Shown in pieces: positions 56,146 through 63,422 of a stretch of DNA of 64,000 nucleotides. Position numbers and translations under genes: made by a program. Numbering within the stretch: position 1 is the stretch's first letter; each line of letters opens with the position of its first letter. Below the pieces are notes generated by a model that was given only the letters and a program-made list of their open reading frames with translations, was not told the DNA's origin and did no database searches. This DNA is from Methanomicrobiaceae archaeon (GTDB lineage Archaea > Halobacteriota > Methanomicrobia > Methanomicrobiales > Methanomicrobiaceae), in NCBI GenBank assembly GCA_029762625.1, contig JARVGI010000007.1, forward strand, positions 46,365 through 110,364. Direction: 5' to 3'.

Positions 56146-56849
56146 TCGTAATGAAGAGAAAAAAACATATTTCAGAACAGTCTCCTAGGTGCATTTCAAT
56201 CATCCTCGCCTAAAAGGCTGTGTATCTTGGCTTTTCATATTTACAATTGATATTAAATAGCCGCCCGGATTATCTGGGCAGCGACCGGAGGGAGCGGTGC
56301 CGCCGAAAGGCAGCAGACCTGATATTCTTGGCGGCGTTCGCACCGAAGCCAGTACTCAGCCGCCGAGCAGTCTGCGCCAGCAGTCTGCGAAGGCGGCGTG
56401 CACGAGGAGCCGTCACGCAGAGCACCGGAGCGAAGCGGAGATGCGACGCGTGAGGGCGTCTGCGATGACCATCAACCGGGGAAAGAACAAGGGAGGTGTT
56501 GCGAAATGCCGGAATCCATCGCTGGATTCTGGCTTCGAGCATGAACTCTGTTCATGCGAGGCGAGCGGAGGCCGGCCGCAGCGAGCAAGCAAGCCCGACC
56601 GAACGCAAAAAACAGGGCAGGGGTCATTCTCCCGCCCCGAGGAGTGAGTTTAGAGGCCACGAAAAATCACAGATTTTTTCACGTTTTCTCCCATTAGGGT
56701 TACAACGTTTTCTGGTGCATACCCGGATATCCTGACAGAGGGGCATGACCCGTCTAGCGAATCAACCCAAAGCCTCTGGCACTTTGGATAGAATGCGGCT
56801 CCATTTGAGAAGGGAGAGGAGTTCCCGGCATATAGCCGCCACACCTCCC
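56146..56849. other. Gene-free stretch containing long repeat copy 1
   Basis: About 700 bases with no convincing gene. 56351-56643 is the first copy of a ~290-base repeat found again beyond trkH. 56657-56695 holds a single gaaaaatcacagatttttt hairpin related to the 27-base tandem unit at 58.7 kb. 56696-56849 is the 3' flank of trkH and shows nothing further. Confidence 0.6.
56351..56643 (+). repeat. Long direct repeat, copy 1 (left of trkH)
   Basis: About 290 bases nearly identical to 58429-58720, same orientation. It begins agtac(t/a)cagccgccgagcag. Internal inverted repeats: gaatcca-tcgc-tggattc (56512-56529) and gcatgaac-tct-gttcatgc (56539-56557). Stop codons occur in all frames over its length or frames end abruptly, so it is not protein-coding. 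Possibly a non-autonomous element or a structured RNA unit. Confidence 0.85.
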
Positions 56850-58322
56850 TCACCCCCGTTTCTGGCTGAATTGCCCGGAAAGCCCCATCGCAAGCGCGAT
56901 CACGGGCAGAATCTCCAGACGACCGGCCCACATGATGATGACGAAAAGCCATTTTCCCGCCGTGCTCATCTCCGGGTTGACAAATCCTGTGGAGAGTCCG
57001 ACATTCGAGATGGCGGAGACCACATCGAATATCACTTCGCTCGAATCAAATCCCTGCGTGTGACCCAGGTGAAGGAGGAGGATCGTTCCGGTGAAGATGG
57101 TCAGGATAAAGAGCACGATGACGAGCATGTTCTTGGAGATTTCATACTCGGCGATTGAGATCCCGACCGCCTTTCCATTGTGGTGGAAGGGGATGAGCGC
57201 GTGACTCCCCCGAAACGGTTTGTTGAACCACCACACGAGGGTCTCGATGCCGAGGTTCACCCGGGAGAGCTTGATGCCGCCGGCGGTGCTCCCCGACGAT
57301 CCCCCGATGAGCATGAGCACGGAGAGGAAGAGCACCGTGACGCTGGACCAGGTATACAGGCTGGAGTTATGAAAGCCAGTGCAGGTGATGCCGCTCGTCA
57401 CCATGAAAAGCCCTTCCCGGAGTGCCTGGAACGGAGGAGCCCGGGTGAGCGTGATGAGGTCGAAGGTGACGAGCGCGGCGCCGAGTGCGATCAGCAGGAA
57501 GAGCAGGCGTGCCTGCGAGTCCTCAAAGAAGCGAGTCTGCTTCCGGTAGTACATCAGGTAGTAGAGCTTGAAGGGCAGGGCGCCGGCGATCATGATGGGG
57601 ATGATCAGCATCTCCAGCAGCGGGTTCTGGTAGTACATGATCCCCCGGGTATGCACCGAGAACCCGCCGGTGGCTATCGCGGTCATGGAGATGTTCACTG
57701 CATCCCAGAGCGGGATGCCGGAGAGCATGACCAGGCCGACTCCGGCGATGGTGAGGATGAGGTAGATGCGCCACATCTGGGCCGCCGTTGCCACCACGCT
57801 GGGCATCAGCGTCTCGCTCCGGCCTTCGGCCCGGTAGAGCCGGAAGCTCGTCAGGCTTGAGCGGCTCGCCAGGGCTACGGTGAAGGCGACAATCCCGATG
57901 CCGCCCATCCACTGGGTGAAGGACCGCCAGAAGAGGAGTGTCCGGGGTACGGCATCGACGTTGGGGATCAGCGATAACCCGGTTGAAGTCCACCCGGACA
58001 TGGCCTCGAAGACCGCATCGGTATACGGCATCCCTATGCCCAGGGTGAGCGGGAGAGCCCCGATAAACGAGGCGACGATCCAGATCACCGCCACCGACCC
58101 GAGAGAGACGGAGAGTGGCGGTTCTCGTTCGATTTTATGGATGCGGAGAAGGAGGAGCCCGAGCGCAGTGAACGCCACCGGGGCAGAGGCCATCGGAAGA
58201 AGGATGCCGAACTCCCCGTAGACGAGGCCGATAAGCAGGGGGAGGTAGGACACCAGACCCATGAAGAGGAAGATCCGGCCCAGATCGGGGGCGATGGCCG
58301 ACAAGTTCGGATACCGAACCAT
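56850..58322 (-). CDS. trkH: TrkH/KtrB-type K+ transporter membrane subunit
   Basis: A 490-residue membrane protein of the SKT superfamily. Four pore loops with selectivity-filter Gly are seen: GWTSTGLSL, AIATGGFSV, GITCTGFHN and ISNVGLSTG. It takes up K+ with gating by a cytosolic TrkA/KtrA ring, whose gene is not in the window. Between pore loops 3 and 4 lies the family sequence GGSSGSTAGGIKLSR. ATG at 58322 opens MVRYPNLSAIAPDLG; further upstream frame runs into the repeat and is not conserved. It is flanked by two direct repeats, so it may move or duplicate as a unit. Confidence 0.93.
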   Translation of the reverse strand: MVRYPNLSAIAPDLGRIFLFMGLVSYLPLLIGLVYGEFGILLPMASAPVAFTALGLLLLRIHKIEREPPLSVSLGSVAVIWIVASFIGALPLTLGIGMPYTDAVFEAMSGWTSTGLSLIPNVDAVPRTLLFWRSFTQWMGGIGIVAFTVALASRSSLTSFRLYRAEGRSETLMPSVVATAAQMWRIYLILTIAGVGLVMLSGIPLWDAVNISMTAIATGGFSVHTRGIMYYQNPLLEMLIIPIMIAGALPFKLYYLMYYRKQTRFFEDSQARLLFLLIALGAALVTFDLITLTRAPPFQALREGLFMVTSGITCTGFHNSSLYTWSSVTVLFLSVLMLIGGSSGSTAGGIKLSRVNLGIETLVWWFNKPFRGSHALIPFHHNGKAVGISIAEYEISKNMLVIVLFILTIFTGTILLLHLGHTQGFDSSEVIFDVVSAISNVGLSTGFVNPEMSTAGKWLFVIIMWAGRLEILPVIALAMGLSGQFSQKRG

Positions 58323-58428
58323 GCTTGTGTATTCAATTCGAGATATTGTAATTAAACTATTCGAAACAGAATCTTTGCTTTGAAAATCGCGAGTGTGCAT
58401 CAATCTGTGGCACATTGGGTTGCTGCAG

Positions 58429-58720
58429 AGTACACAGCCGCCGAGCAGTCTGCGCCAGCTGTCTGCGAAGGCGGCGTGCACGAGGAGCCGTCACGCAGAG
58501 CACCGGAGCGAAGCGGAGATGCGACGCGTGAGGGCGTCTGCGATGATCATCAACCGGGCAAAAACAAGGGAGGTGTTGCGAAATGCCGGAATCCACCCCT
58601 GGGTTCGGGCTTCGAGCATGAACTCGGTTCATGCGAAGCGAGCGGAGGCCGGCCGGAGTGAGCAAGCAAGCCCGACCGATCGCAAAAAACAGGGCAGGGA
58701 TCATGGTCCCGCCCCGAGCA
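58429..58720 (+). repeat. Long direct repeat, copy 2 (right of trkH)
   Basis: Near-identical to 56351-56643, same orientation. The hairpins are kept: gaatcca-cccc-tgggttc (58589-58606) differs in the loop and one arm, changing a T-A pair to a T-G wobble, and gcatgaac-tcg-gttcatgc (58616-58634) differs only in the loop. Preserved pairing suggests the plus-strand RNA may fold. Confidence 0.85.
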
Positions 58721-58735
58721 GGAGGTCCGCCGCCC

Positions 58736-58812
58736 GCTCAAAAATCAGAGATTTTCTCCCATGCTCAAAAATCAGAGATTTTCTCCCATGCTCAAAAATC
58801 AGAGATTTTCTC
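58736..58812 (+). repeat. Tandem 27-bp repeat, nearly three units
   Basis: Unit starts at 58736, 58763 and 58790 (last unit partial). Each unit contains aaaatc-aga-gatttt, a 6-bp inverted repeat with a 3-base loop. There are no spacers, so it is not a CRISPR. A single diverged unit sits after repeat copy 1 at about 56660, so unit number varies between the two repeats. Confidence 0.85.
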
Positions 58813-58846
58813 ACACCATACCTGCCCCTTCGGGCCACGCACGGTG

Positions 58847-58981
58847 CTACGCATCCCCGGCCGCCCGGACCACATCGGCCGCCGAACCGTTCTCGATATG
58901 CCGCAGCCATCCGGCGATGTAGGCCGCGGCGTTGTCGAGCACCGGGAGATCGATCCCGGTCATGGCGGCGAGGAAGGCTTC
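58847..58981 (-). pseudogene. C-terminal fragment resembling ArdC/zincin-type anti-restriction protein
   Basis: A 44-codon open stretch, EAFLAAMTGIDLPVLDNAAA continuing as AYIAGWLRHIENGSAADVV to a TAG at 58847. The NAAAYIAGW pattern resembles the C-terminal end of ArdC-like proteins (N-(S/A)-AAYI-x-W), but no catalytic HExxH part is present. It is a fragment fused to another fragment upstream. The identification rests on one short motif. Confidence 0.35.
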
Positions 58982-59099
58982 CCGCTCTTGGCATTCTGCT
59001 TCATGTAATGGAGTGTCCCTTTAGAGACCCGATCTCTTTCCATTCCTTGTAGGAGATTGCGAGGATCTTCTTCCCGACCTCCTCGGAGTCCGGCCCTTC
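58975..59099 (-). pseudogene. Short gene fragment, homologous to the fragment at 63051-63422 (Cas1 C-terminus-like)
   Basis: Minus-strand codons read DSEEVGKKILAISYKEWKEI, then after a frameshift KGTLHYMKQNAKSGKP. The second fragment at 63.1-63.4 kb reads DSEEIRKKILAIPYKEWKEM and KGTLHYMKKNAEIGQP, so the two are homologous. From memory this sequence resembles the C-terminal end of some archaeal Cas1 proteins; not certain. Here both ends are lost and a frameshift lies near 59018. Confidence 0.55.
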
Positions 59100-59186
59100 A
59101 ATCAGACACTATTTTTAAATTCTTTTTGATAGGGTTGCTTTTTATTATACCATGGGTGAATACTTCAACACGGAGGGGGATATGTG

Positions 59187-59978
59187 ATGAAGAATAAATT
59201 ATTCAAATTCGTATTCGTAGCAGTGCTCTCACTGGCTCTGGTGATAGCGTCAGCGGGTATTGCAGCGGCGGCGAAGCCGGTGCGCACCATAGAGATCAGC
59301 GTTACACAGGTCAATCCGTTTATGGGTATTTTGTCACCAAGCGCTTCTTTCGATTTTGATAATTACGGGGCCTGGGGATACAAGTACCAGTGGTATAAAA
59401 AAGGGCCCAGCTATGACGATACGTTCCTGCCCTACGGTGCTATGCAGTATGTCTGGTTTGACCGTCGCCAGACCAGTGGAACTGACATTGATTTACCTCT
59501 GCCCGAGGGCCCGGAATGGTCTCTGCATGATACCTCTAAGGTGAACGTCTGGCTGCTGAAAACGAACGGGGATTATGTCCGTGGCTTTGAACCTCCTGAA
59601 CCGGGGCCTTCTATAGGATGGGTTACGCCTGCCGGGGGGCCAGGCAGCAAAGTTATCCAATTGATCCCCAACAGCCCGAGCCCGGGCCTGTATCAACCGA
59701 CCTGTGCCTTCAATTATAACCTGTACAAAGCCTGGGGGTACAAGTACCTGTGGTCCAAATCAACGGGGGCCGGGCCAAGCGTGTACTATCCCATTGGTGA
59801 TTGGCAGTACGTGTGGTTTGACGGAAAGCAGACCAGCGGTACCAATCTTGCTGCGACGGGTCCTGATGGCCAAACATTCGGATACCTGGAGGGTTACAGG
59901 GTCGAAGTGTGGTTAATCAATAATGGGGGCAAGGAAATCGCCGATACGTACATCACTGCTGGCATTAAGTCCTTCTAA
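59187..59978 (+). CDS. Secreted protein with an internal duplication (WGYKY/YVWFD repeats)
   Basis: A 263-residue protein with a Sec-type signal peptide (residues 1-28, basic KNKLFKF then a hydrophobic core ending GIAAAA). The mature part is two copies of a ~95-residue unit. Each has F-(D/N)-(F/Y)-(D/N)-x-Y-x-AWGYKY, then a (M/W)QYVWFD with (R/K)QTSGT, and ends KVNVWLL or RVEVWLI. The aromatic, Tyr- and Trp-rich beta pattern suggests a beta-sandwich exported to the surface. I do not recognise the family. ATG 59187 follows GGAGGGG. Less GC-rich than core genes. A hairpin terminator follows. Confidence 0.8.
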   Translation: MKNKLFKFVFVAVLSLALVIASAGIAAAAKPVRTIEISVTQVNPFMGILSPSASFDFDNYGAWGYKYQWYKKGPSYDDTFLPYGAMQYVWFDRRQTSGTDIDLPLPEGPEWSLHDTSKVNVWLLKTNGDYVRGFEPPEPGPSIGWVTPAGGPGSKVIQLIPNSPSPGLYQPTCAFNYNLYKAWGYKYLWSKSTGAGPSVYYPIGDWQYVWFDGKQTSGTNLAATGPDGQTFGYLEGYRVEVWLINNGGKEIADTYITAGIKSF

Positions 59979-60421
59979 CCAGGGTGTCTTGCGCGGCCTG
60001 TTCGAAGAGGGGGATTTAAAGGATCCCCTTTCCTCCATGCCCACCACGGTGTCGGCCTCTTATGATGTGTGAACCTCTGAACAATCCATGCGCTCGCCCC
60101 CTCATGAACCTCTCAACAACGAGTGACGGGACGGGTGAAGAAGACGGGAAACCCGAACCGTCGAAGGCAAACAAAGCTCATGCCGGTTGCACCAAAGCCG
60201 CCGTTCGACCAGATTGAACACTGCGAGATCGGTCGGGGTAGGGTAACCGAAGGAGAAGAGATGCCGGAGAAATCCCGATAAATGTGTGGTATTCCATGGA
60301 AACCAAAAGAATTGCGTATCATTTTTGATATCGGGTTTCACAATCATTAAATCCACACAGAATTATTGATCGTTCTGTCTGTGATTGCATGATGCGGGAT
60401 GGGATCCGGGAAGGTCTTCTC
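59979..60421. other. Gene-free stretch between the secreted protein and the UbiA pseudogene
   Basis: About 440 bases. Near 60008-60032 lies gggggat-ttaaagg-atcccc followed by tttcc, a probable terminator. A minus-strand open frame of 84 codons (60102-60356) has no recognised domain and no clear ribosome binding site. A+T-rich sequence at about 60315-60375 may be the old promoter of the UbiA pseudogene. Confidence 0.5.
60008..60032 (+). terminator. Hairpin terminator of the secreted-protein gene
   Basis: Inverted repeat gggggat / atcccc around ttaaagg, 30 bases after the stop, followed by ctttcc. It would fold in the RNA; the T-run is short. Confidence 0.45.
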
Positions 60422-61223
60422 ATGAAAGATCGTGCCTTCTCCGATCTCATTCGAATAGACCTCGTCTTCGGTGCGGGATATTTGCCGTGCCCGGCGAGAT
60501 CCTGGCCCTGGGGAGGTTTCCTCCTCTGGACCTGGCAGTAGTGGGATTCCTGACATTGTTCTTCATTTCCGGTTCGGCAACTATATCCAATGATTATTTT
60601 GATCGTCATGTCGACGAGGTCGACCAGCCATCGCGACCCCTGCCCTCCGGTCGGATTTCTGTTGCCGAACTCTGGGCTCTGGTGTTCCTCTTTACGGTTG
60701 CCGGGCTTACCGCCGCCGGAATGCTCGGCCCGCCGGTGCTGGCCCTTGCGGCGGCCGCCCGGGGGGGTCGCGCTTCTCTACAACATGAAATTCAGGGAAG
60801 CTGGCCTTTTTGGGAACCTTCTCGTCGCCTTTTGTGTCTCATTGACCTTTATTCTCGGGGGGTTGGCAGTCGGGGTGGTGAATGGGATTATCCTGACATT
60901 CGGGGCACTGGCATTCCTTTTTGATCTCGGTGAGGAGATTGCCTCGGATGCGATGGATGTCAAGGGTGATGAGATGCGATCATCCAGGAGTCTGGCGAAA
61001 AGAAAGGGAAAAGACCTATGCTCTTAAGATCTCAGGCGTAATATTCGCCCGTTTTATCGCGTTGACGTTCCTTCCGTTCCTGATGGGCTGGCTTGGGCCT
61101 GTCTATCTTCTCCTTGTTCTGATGACCGATCTTTGTATCGCGTATTTTTGCATCAGCCTGATCCGGTCCGGGACGGTGGAAGAAGGGAGGGTGCAGATCC
61201 GCCGGCTCTCCCTCATCTGGTGA
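60422..61223 (+). pseudogene. UbiA-family prenyltransferase pseudogene with several frameshifts
   Basis: Four segments in changing frames together form one UbiA protein: MKDRAFSDLIRIDLVFGAG; then PLDLAVVGFLTLFFISGSAT with the Asp-rich motif NDYFDRHVDEVDQPSRPLPS; then GGVALLYNMKFREAGLFGN through LGEEIASDAMDVKGDEMRSS; then KTYALKISGVIFARFIALTF to the end. At least three single-base indels are needed, near 60475, 60765 and 61010. The closest type appears to be the archaeal geranylgeranyl transferase-like UbiA (lipid or other prenylation). A TAA/TGA ends each segment prematurely, so no functional protein is expected. Confidence 0.85.
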
Positions 61224-61271
61224 GCGTTTATCATGGTATTTATTGTCAGCATGTGCTTTTTTAAGAGCGAC

Positions 61272-62012
61272 CTATTCATCGTCCGACTCGCCCGGAAACA
61301 ACGGACATTCGGTGACGCAGCGGCTGCACCGGATCGTCGCCATCTTGGCGATCAACGGGGCGAGCGGGCCGATAATCCTGATCAGCGTCTGCCGCCGGAG
61401 CAGCCAGGTCACGGACGGGACAATCGGCGGCGGTACCCACGTACGCACGGTCCGGCACCGGAAGGTGTCGACACCGTCCGGCCCGATCGCCCCCTCCGGG
61501 CACGCCCGGATGCAGTCTCCGCACCCGGTGCAGAGCGGCGTAGCAGTAGCCGCTTTGGACACCGGAGCCGGCTCTGCGGTCACGACGCCGCTCAGCAGCA
61601 GCCGCGAACCGAAGCGGGGCGTGAGGAGAAGGTCGTTCTTTCCGATCTCCCCCATTCCTGCGGTCGCCGCGATCTGCTTCAGTCGGACGACCCCCTGCAC
61701 CCTCCCGGCGGCGAAGCGTACGGGCAGGTAGAGCGGAACGGGACGGGCCGGGATATCTTTGGCCTCCAGGCGGTTGGCGAGCCGCACGGCGATGTCGTCC
61801 AGATCCTCTGCAATCCGGAGCATCCGGCGGGTCTTTTCTTTTTGCGGCATCCGGTAGACCGGCATTGGGACCTCCCTGCCGAAGACGAACACGGACCGAG
61901 CGGCCGGAAGGAACTGCAGTACCATCGCCCTGTCCGCATCGGCGAGGTCTTCGATACCGACCCGGGCGAAGACGTCGACTTCCTCGTTATCAAAGAACGT
62001 CGCGAAATTCAT
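61272..62012 (-). CDS. QueG-like [4Fe-4S] oxidoreductase/ferredoxin-domain protein
   Basis: A 246-residue protein with an N-terminal DUF1730/QueG-like domain (ADRAMVLQFLPAARSVFVFG, then LKQIAATAGMGEIGKNDLLL) and C-terminal iron-sulfur sites: CTGCGDCIRACPEGA for one [4Fe-4S] cluster, and CSRCVTECP for part of another. Shorter than epoxyqueuosine reductase and lacking its cobalamin-binding region, so it belongs to the ferredoxin-like relatives common in methanogens. The electron partner is unknown. It starts divergently from the OYE gene (about 117 bases) and converges on the UbiA pseudogene. Confidence 0.85.
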   Translation of the reverse strand: MNFATFFDNEEVDVFARVGIEDLADADRAMVLQFLPAARSVFVFGREVPMPVYRMPQKEKTRRMLRIAEDLDDIAVRLANRLEAKDIPARPVPLYLPVRFAAGRVQGVVRLKQIAATAGMGEIGKNDLLLTPRFGSRLLLSGVVTAEPAPVSKAATATPLCTGCGDCIRACPEGAIGPDGVDTFRCRTVRTWVPPPIVPSVTWLLRRQTLIRIIGPLAPLIAKMATIRCSRCVTECPLFPGESDDE

Positions 62013-62129
62013 TCCGGTCCTTCCTGAAGAGGTATGGGTGGGGTGGGGCTATGATGGTGTCGCAGCACCACGAATGTGAGAGAAGAGAAAAATTTAACAT
62101 TTTGAGCTTATTTGAAAGGGGTGGAGACG

Positions 62130-63107
62130 TTGAGAACATTATTGGATAAAACCAAAATAGGTCAGCTGACGCTGAAAAACCGATTTATCCGTGCAGCCAT
62201 CGGTGATTCTACAGAGAACGGGCACCTGAACGAAAAAATTGTTCGGAAGTATGAAACGGTTGCCAGAGGAGGGGTAGGGACAATTATCACGGGATTTACC
62301 CTGGTAGATGAAGCGGAAAAATCGTTTCCGATACCGGCACTATACGATGACCGGTTCATTGAGGAATATCGAAAATTAACAGATATCGTTCATTCTCATA
62401 GTACCAATATCATCCTCCAACTGGTGTATGTCGGTTCTTCCGTGAAGGGGAAAATTGGCGAACGAACCGTATGGGGACCGAGCGCGGTAGCAAACCTCAC
62501 TACACGGGTTATCCCAAAAGAGATGACTATCGGAGAGATAAAATCGGTGCAAACAAAGTTTGCAGAGGCAGCGTTGAGGGCGAAAGAAGCAGGATTCGAT
62601 GGAGTTGAGATCCATGCTGCCCATGGATTCCTGCTGAGCCAGTTTATTACTCCGTATTACAACCGGCGAAGCGATATGTATGGTGGGTCTATCGAAAACA
62701 GGGCGAGGATGCTCCTTGAAACCTACTCTGCAATCAGAAATGCTGTTGGCGAAGAATTCCAGGTATGGGTGAAGGTGAACAGTACCGACGGTTTTGAAGG
62801 CGGATTGACCCTTGATGATTGCCGTTATGTCTGCAAGGAACTGGCGAGACTGGGCATCAATGCAATCGAGGTAAGTGGAAACTGGATGATGCTATCGAAC
62901 AAGAAAGAAATTTATTTCAAAGAGGAGGCAGCGCTAATCGCCAAAGAAAACCCTGTCGCCGTCATCGTGACCGGTGGCAATCGTGACTTTGCCGAAATGG
63001 AACTGGTGCTGAATACCTCAGACATCGGATATTTTGGAATGGCAAGACCCTTAATTTCCGAGCCTGATCTTATCAATCGCTATGAAAAAAGAGCGTCCCG
63101 CAAGTGA
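62130..63107 (+). CDS. Old yellow enzyme-family NADH:flavin oxidoreductase
   Basis: A 325-residue FMN (beta/alpha)8 barrel of the OYE family. The N-terminus TLLDKTKIGQLTLKNRFIRAA, the active-site region GFDGVEIHAAHGFLLSQF (His-Ala-Ala-His), YYNRRSDMYGGSIENRARML and IGYFGMARPLISEPDL are canonical. It reduces activated double bonds using NAD(P)H. TTG at 62130 gives the best family start after AGGGGTGGAG; GTG 62121 or TTG 62112 are alternatives. The C-terminal Fe-S and FAD domains of 2,4-dienoyl-CoA reductase are absent. Base use is A+T-richer than the core genes, suggesting recent transfer. Confidence 0.92.
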   Translation: MRTLLDKTKIGQLTLKNRFIRAAIGDSTENGHLNEKIVRKYETVARGGVGTIITGFTLVDEAEKSFPIPALYDDRFIEEYRKLTDIVHSHSTNIILQLVYVGSSVKGKIGERTVWGPSAVANLTTRVIPKEMTIGEIKSVQTKFAEAALRAKEAGFDGVEIHAAHGFLLSQFITPYYNRRSDMYGGSIENRARMLLETYSAIRNAVGEEFQVWVKVNSTDGFEGGLTLDDCRYVCKELARLGINAIEVSGNWMMLSNKKEIYFKEEAALIAKENPVAVIVTGGNRDFAEMELVLNTSDIGYFGMARPLISEPDLINRYEKRASRK

Positions 63108-63422
63108 CGTTGGCTTATTGAGGAAGAATGGCTGGCCGATCTCGGCATTCTTCTTCATGTAATGGAGCGTCCCCTTGGAGAAGCGCATCTCCTTCCATTC
63201 CTTATAGGGAATGGCAAGGATCTTCTTTCTGATCTCCTCGGAGTCGGATCGGTCAATTGCGTACTCAGGGGCACAAAAAACCAATGTATTCTTCTTAGCC
63301 GTCAGCGAGTGTGCCAGTTCCCTGGTTTTCAGGATAATCAGATAACTCCATGCACAGTCTTGGCCCTCGTAGTTCACTGCCTTGTTGAACCTGAACTCGT
63401 ATTCTGCGTCACACCCCTTCAC
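63051..63422 (-). pseudogene. Truncated gene, Cas1 C-terminal-like (second fragment)
   Basis: A 123-codon open stretch starting at a GTG that overlaps the DUF2115 stop. It reads EFRFNKAVNYEGQDCAWSYL, then LKTRELAHSLTAKKN, DSEEIRKKILAIPYKEWKEM and KGTLHYMKKNAEIGQP, after which the last residues run antisense into the end of the OYE gene and look random. So it lacks both its natural N-terminus and C-terminus. It is homologous to the 59.0-59.1 kb fragment. From memory the order (YEG-x-WSYL, LK-x-REL, W-K/E-F-S-K-G-T-LHYMK) matches the C-terminal helical part of some archaeal Cas1 proteins; needs checking. Confidence 0.55.

Larger units (their letters stand above)
58323..59186. other. Repeat-rich region with gene fragments
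   Basis: About 860 bases without an intact gene. It holds the trkH promoter side (A+T-rich, 58323-58385), long repeat copy 2, the 27-base tandem repeats, two gene fragments on the minus strand and the A+T-rich promoter (about 59105-59150) of the secreted-protein gene. Each part is listed separately. Confidence 0.65.

Noticed and set aside
58736..58812. CRISPR array at the 27-bp repeats
   Set aside because: Units are directly adjacent with no unique spacers, and only about three units exist.
60102..60356. Minus-strand 84-codon open frame
   Set aside because: No recognised family, no ribosome binding site, and irregular composition; left as possible but unsupported.
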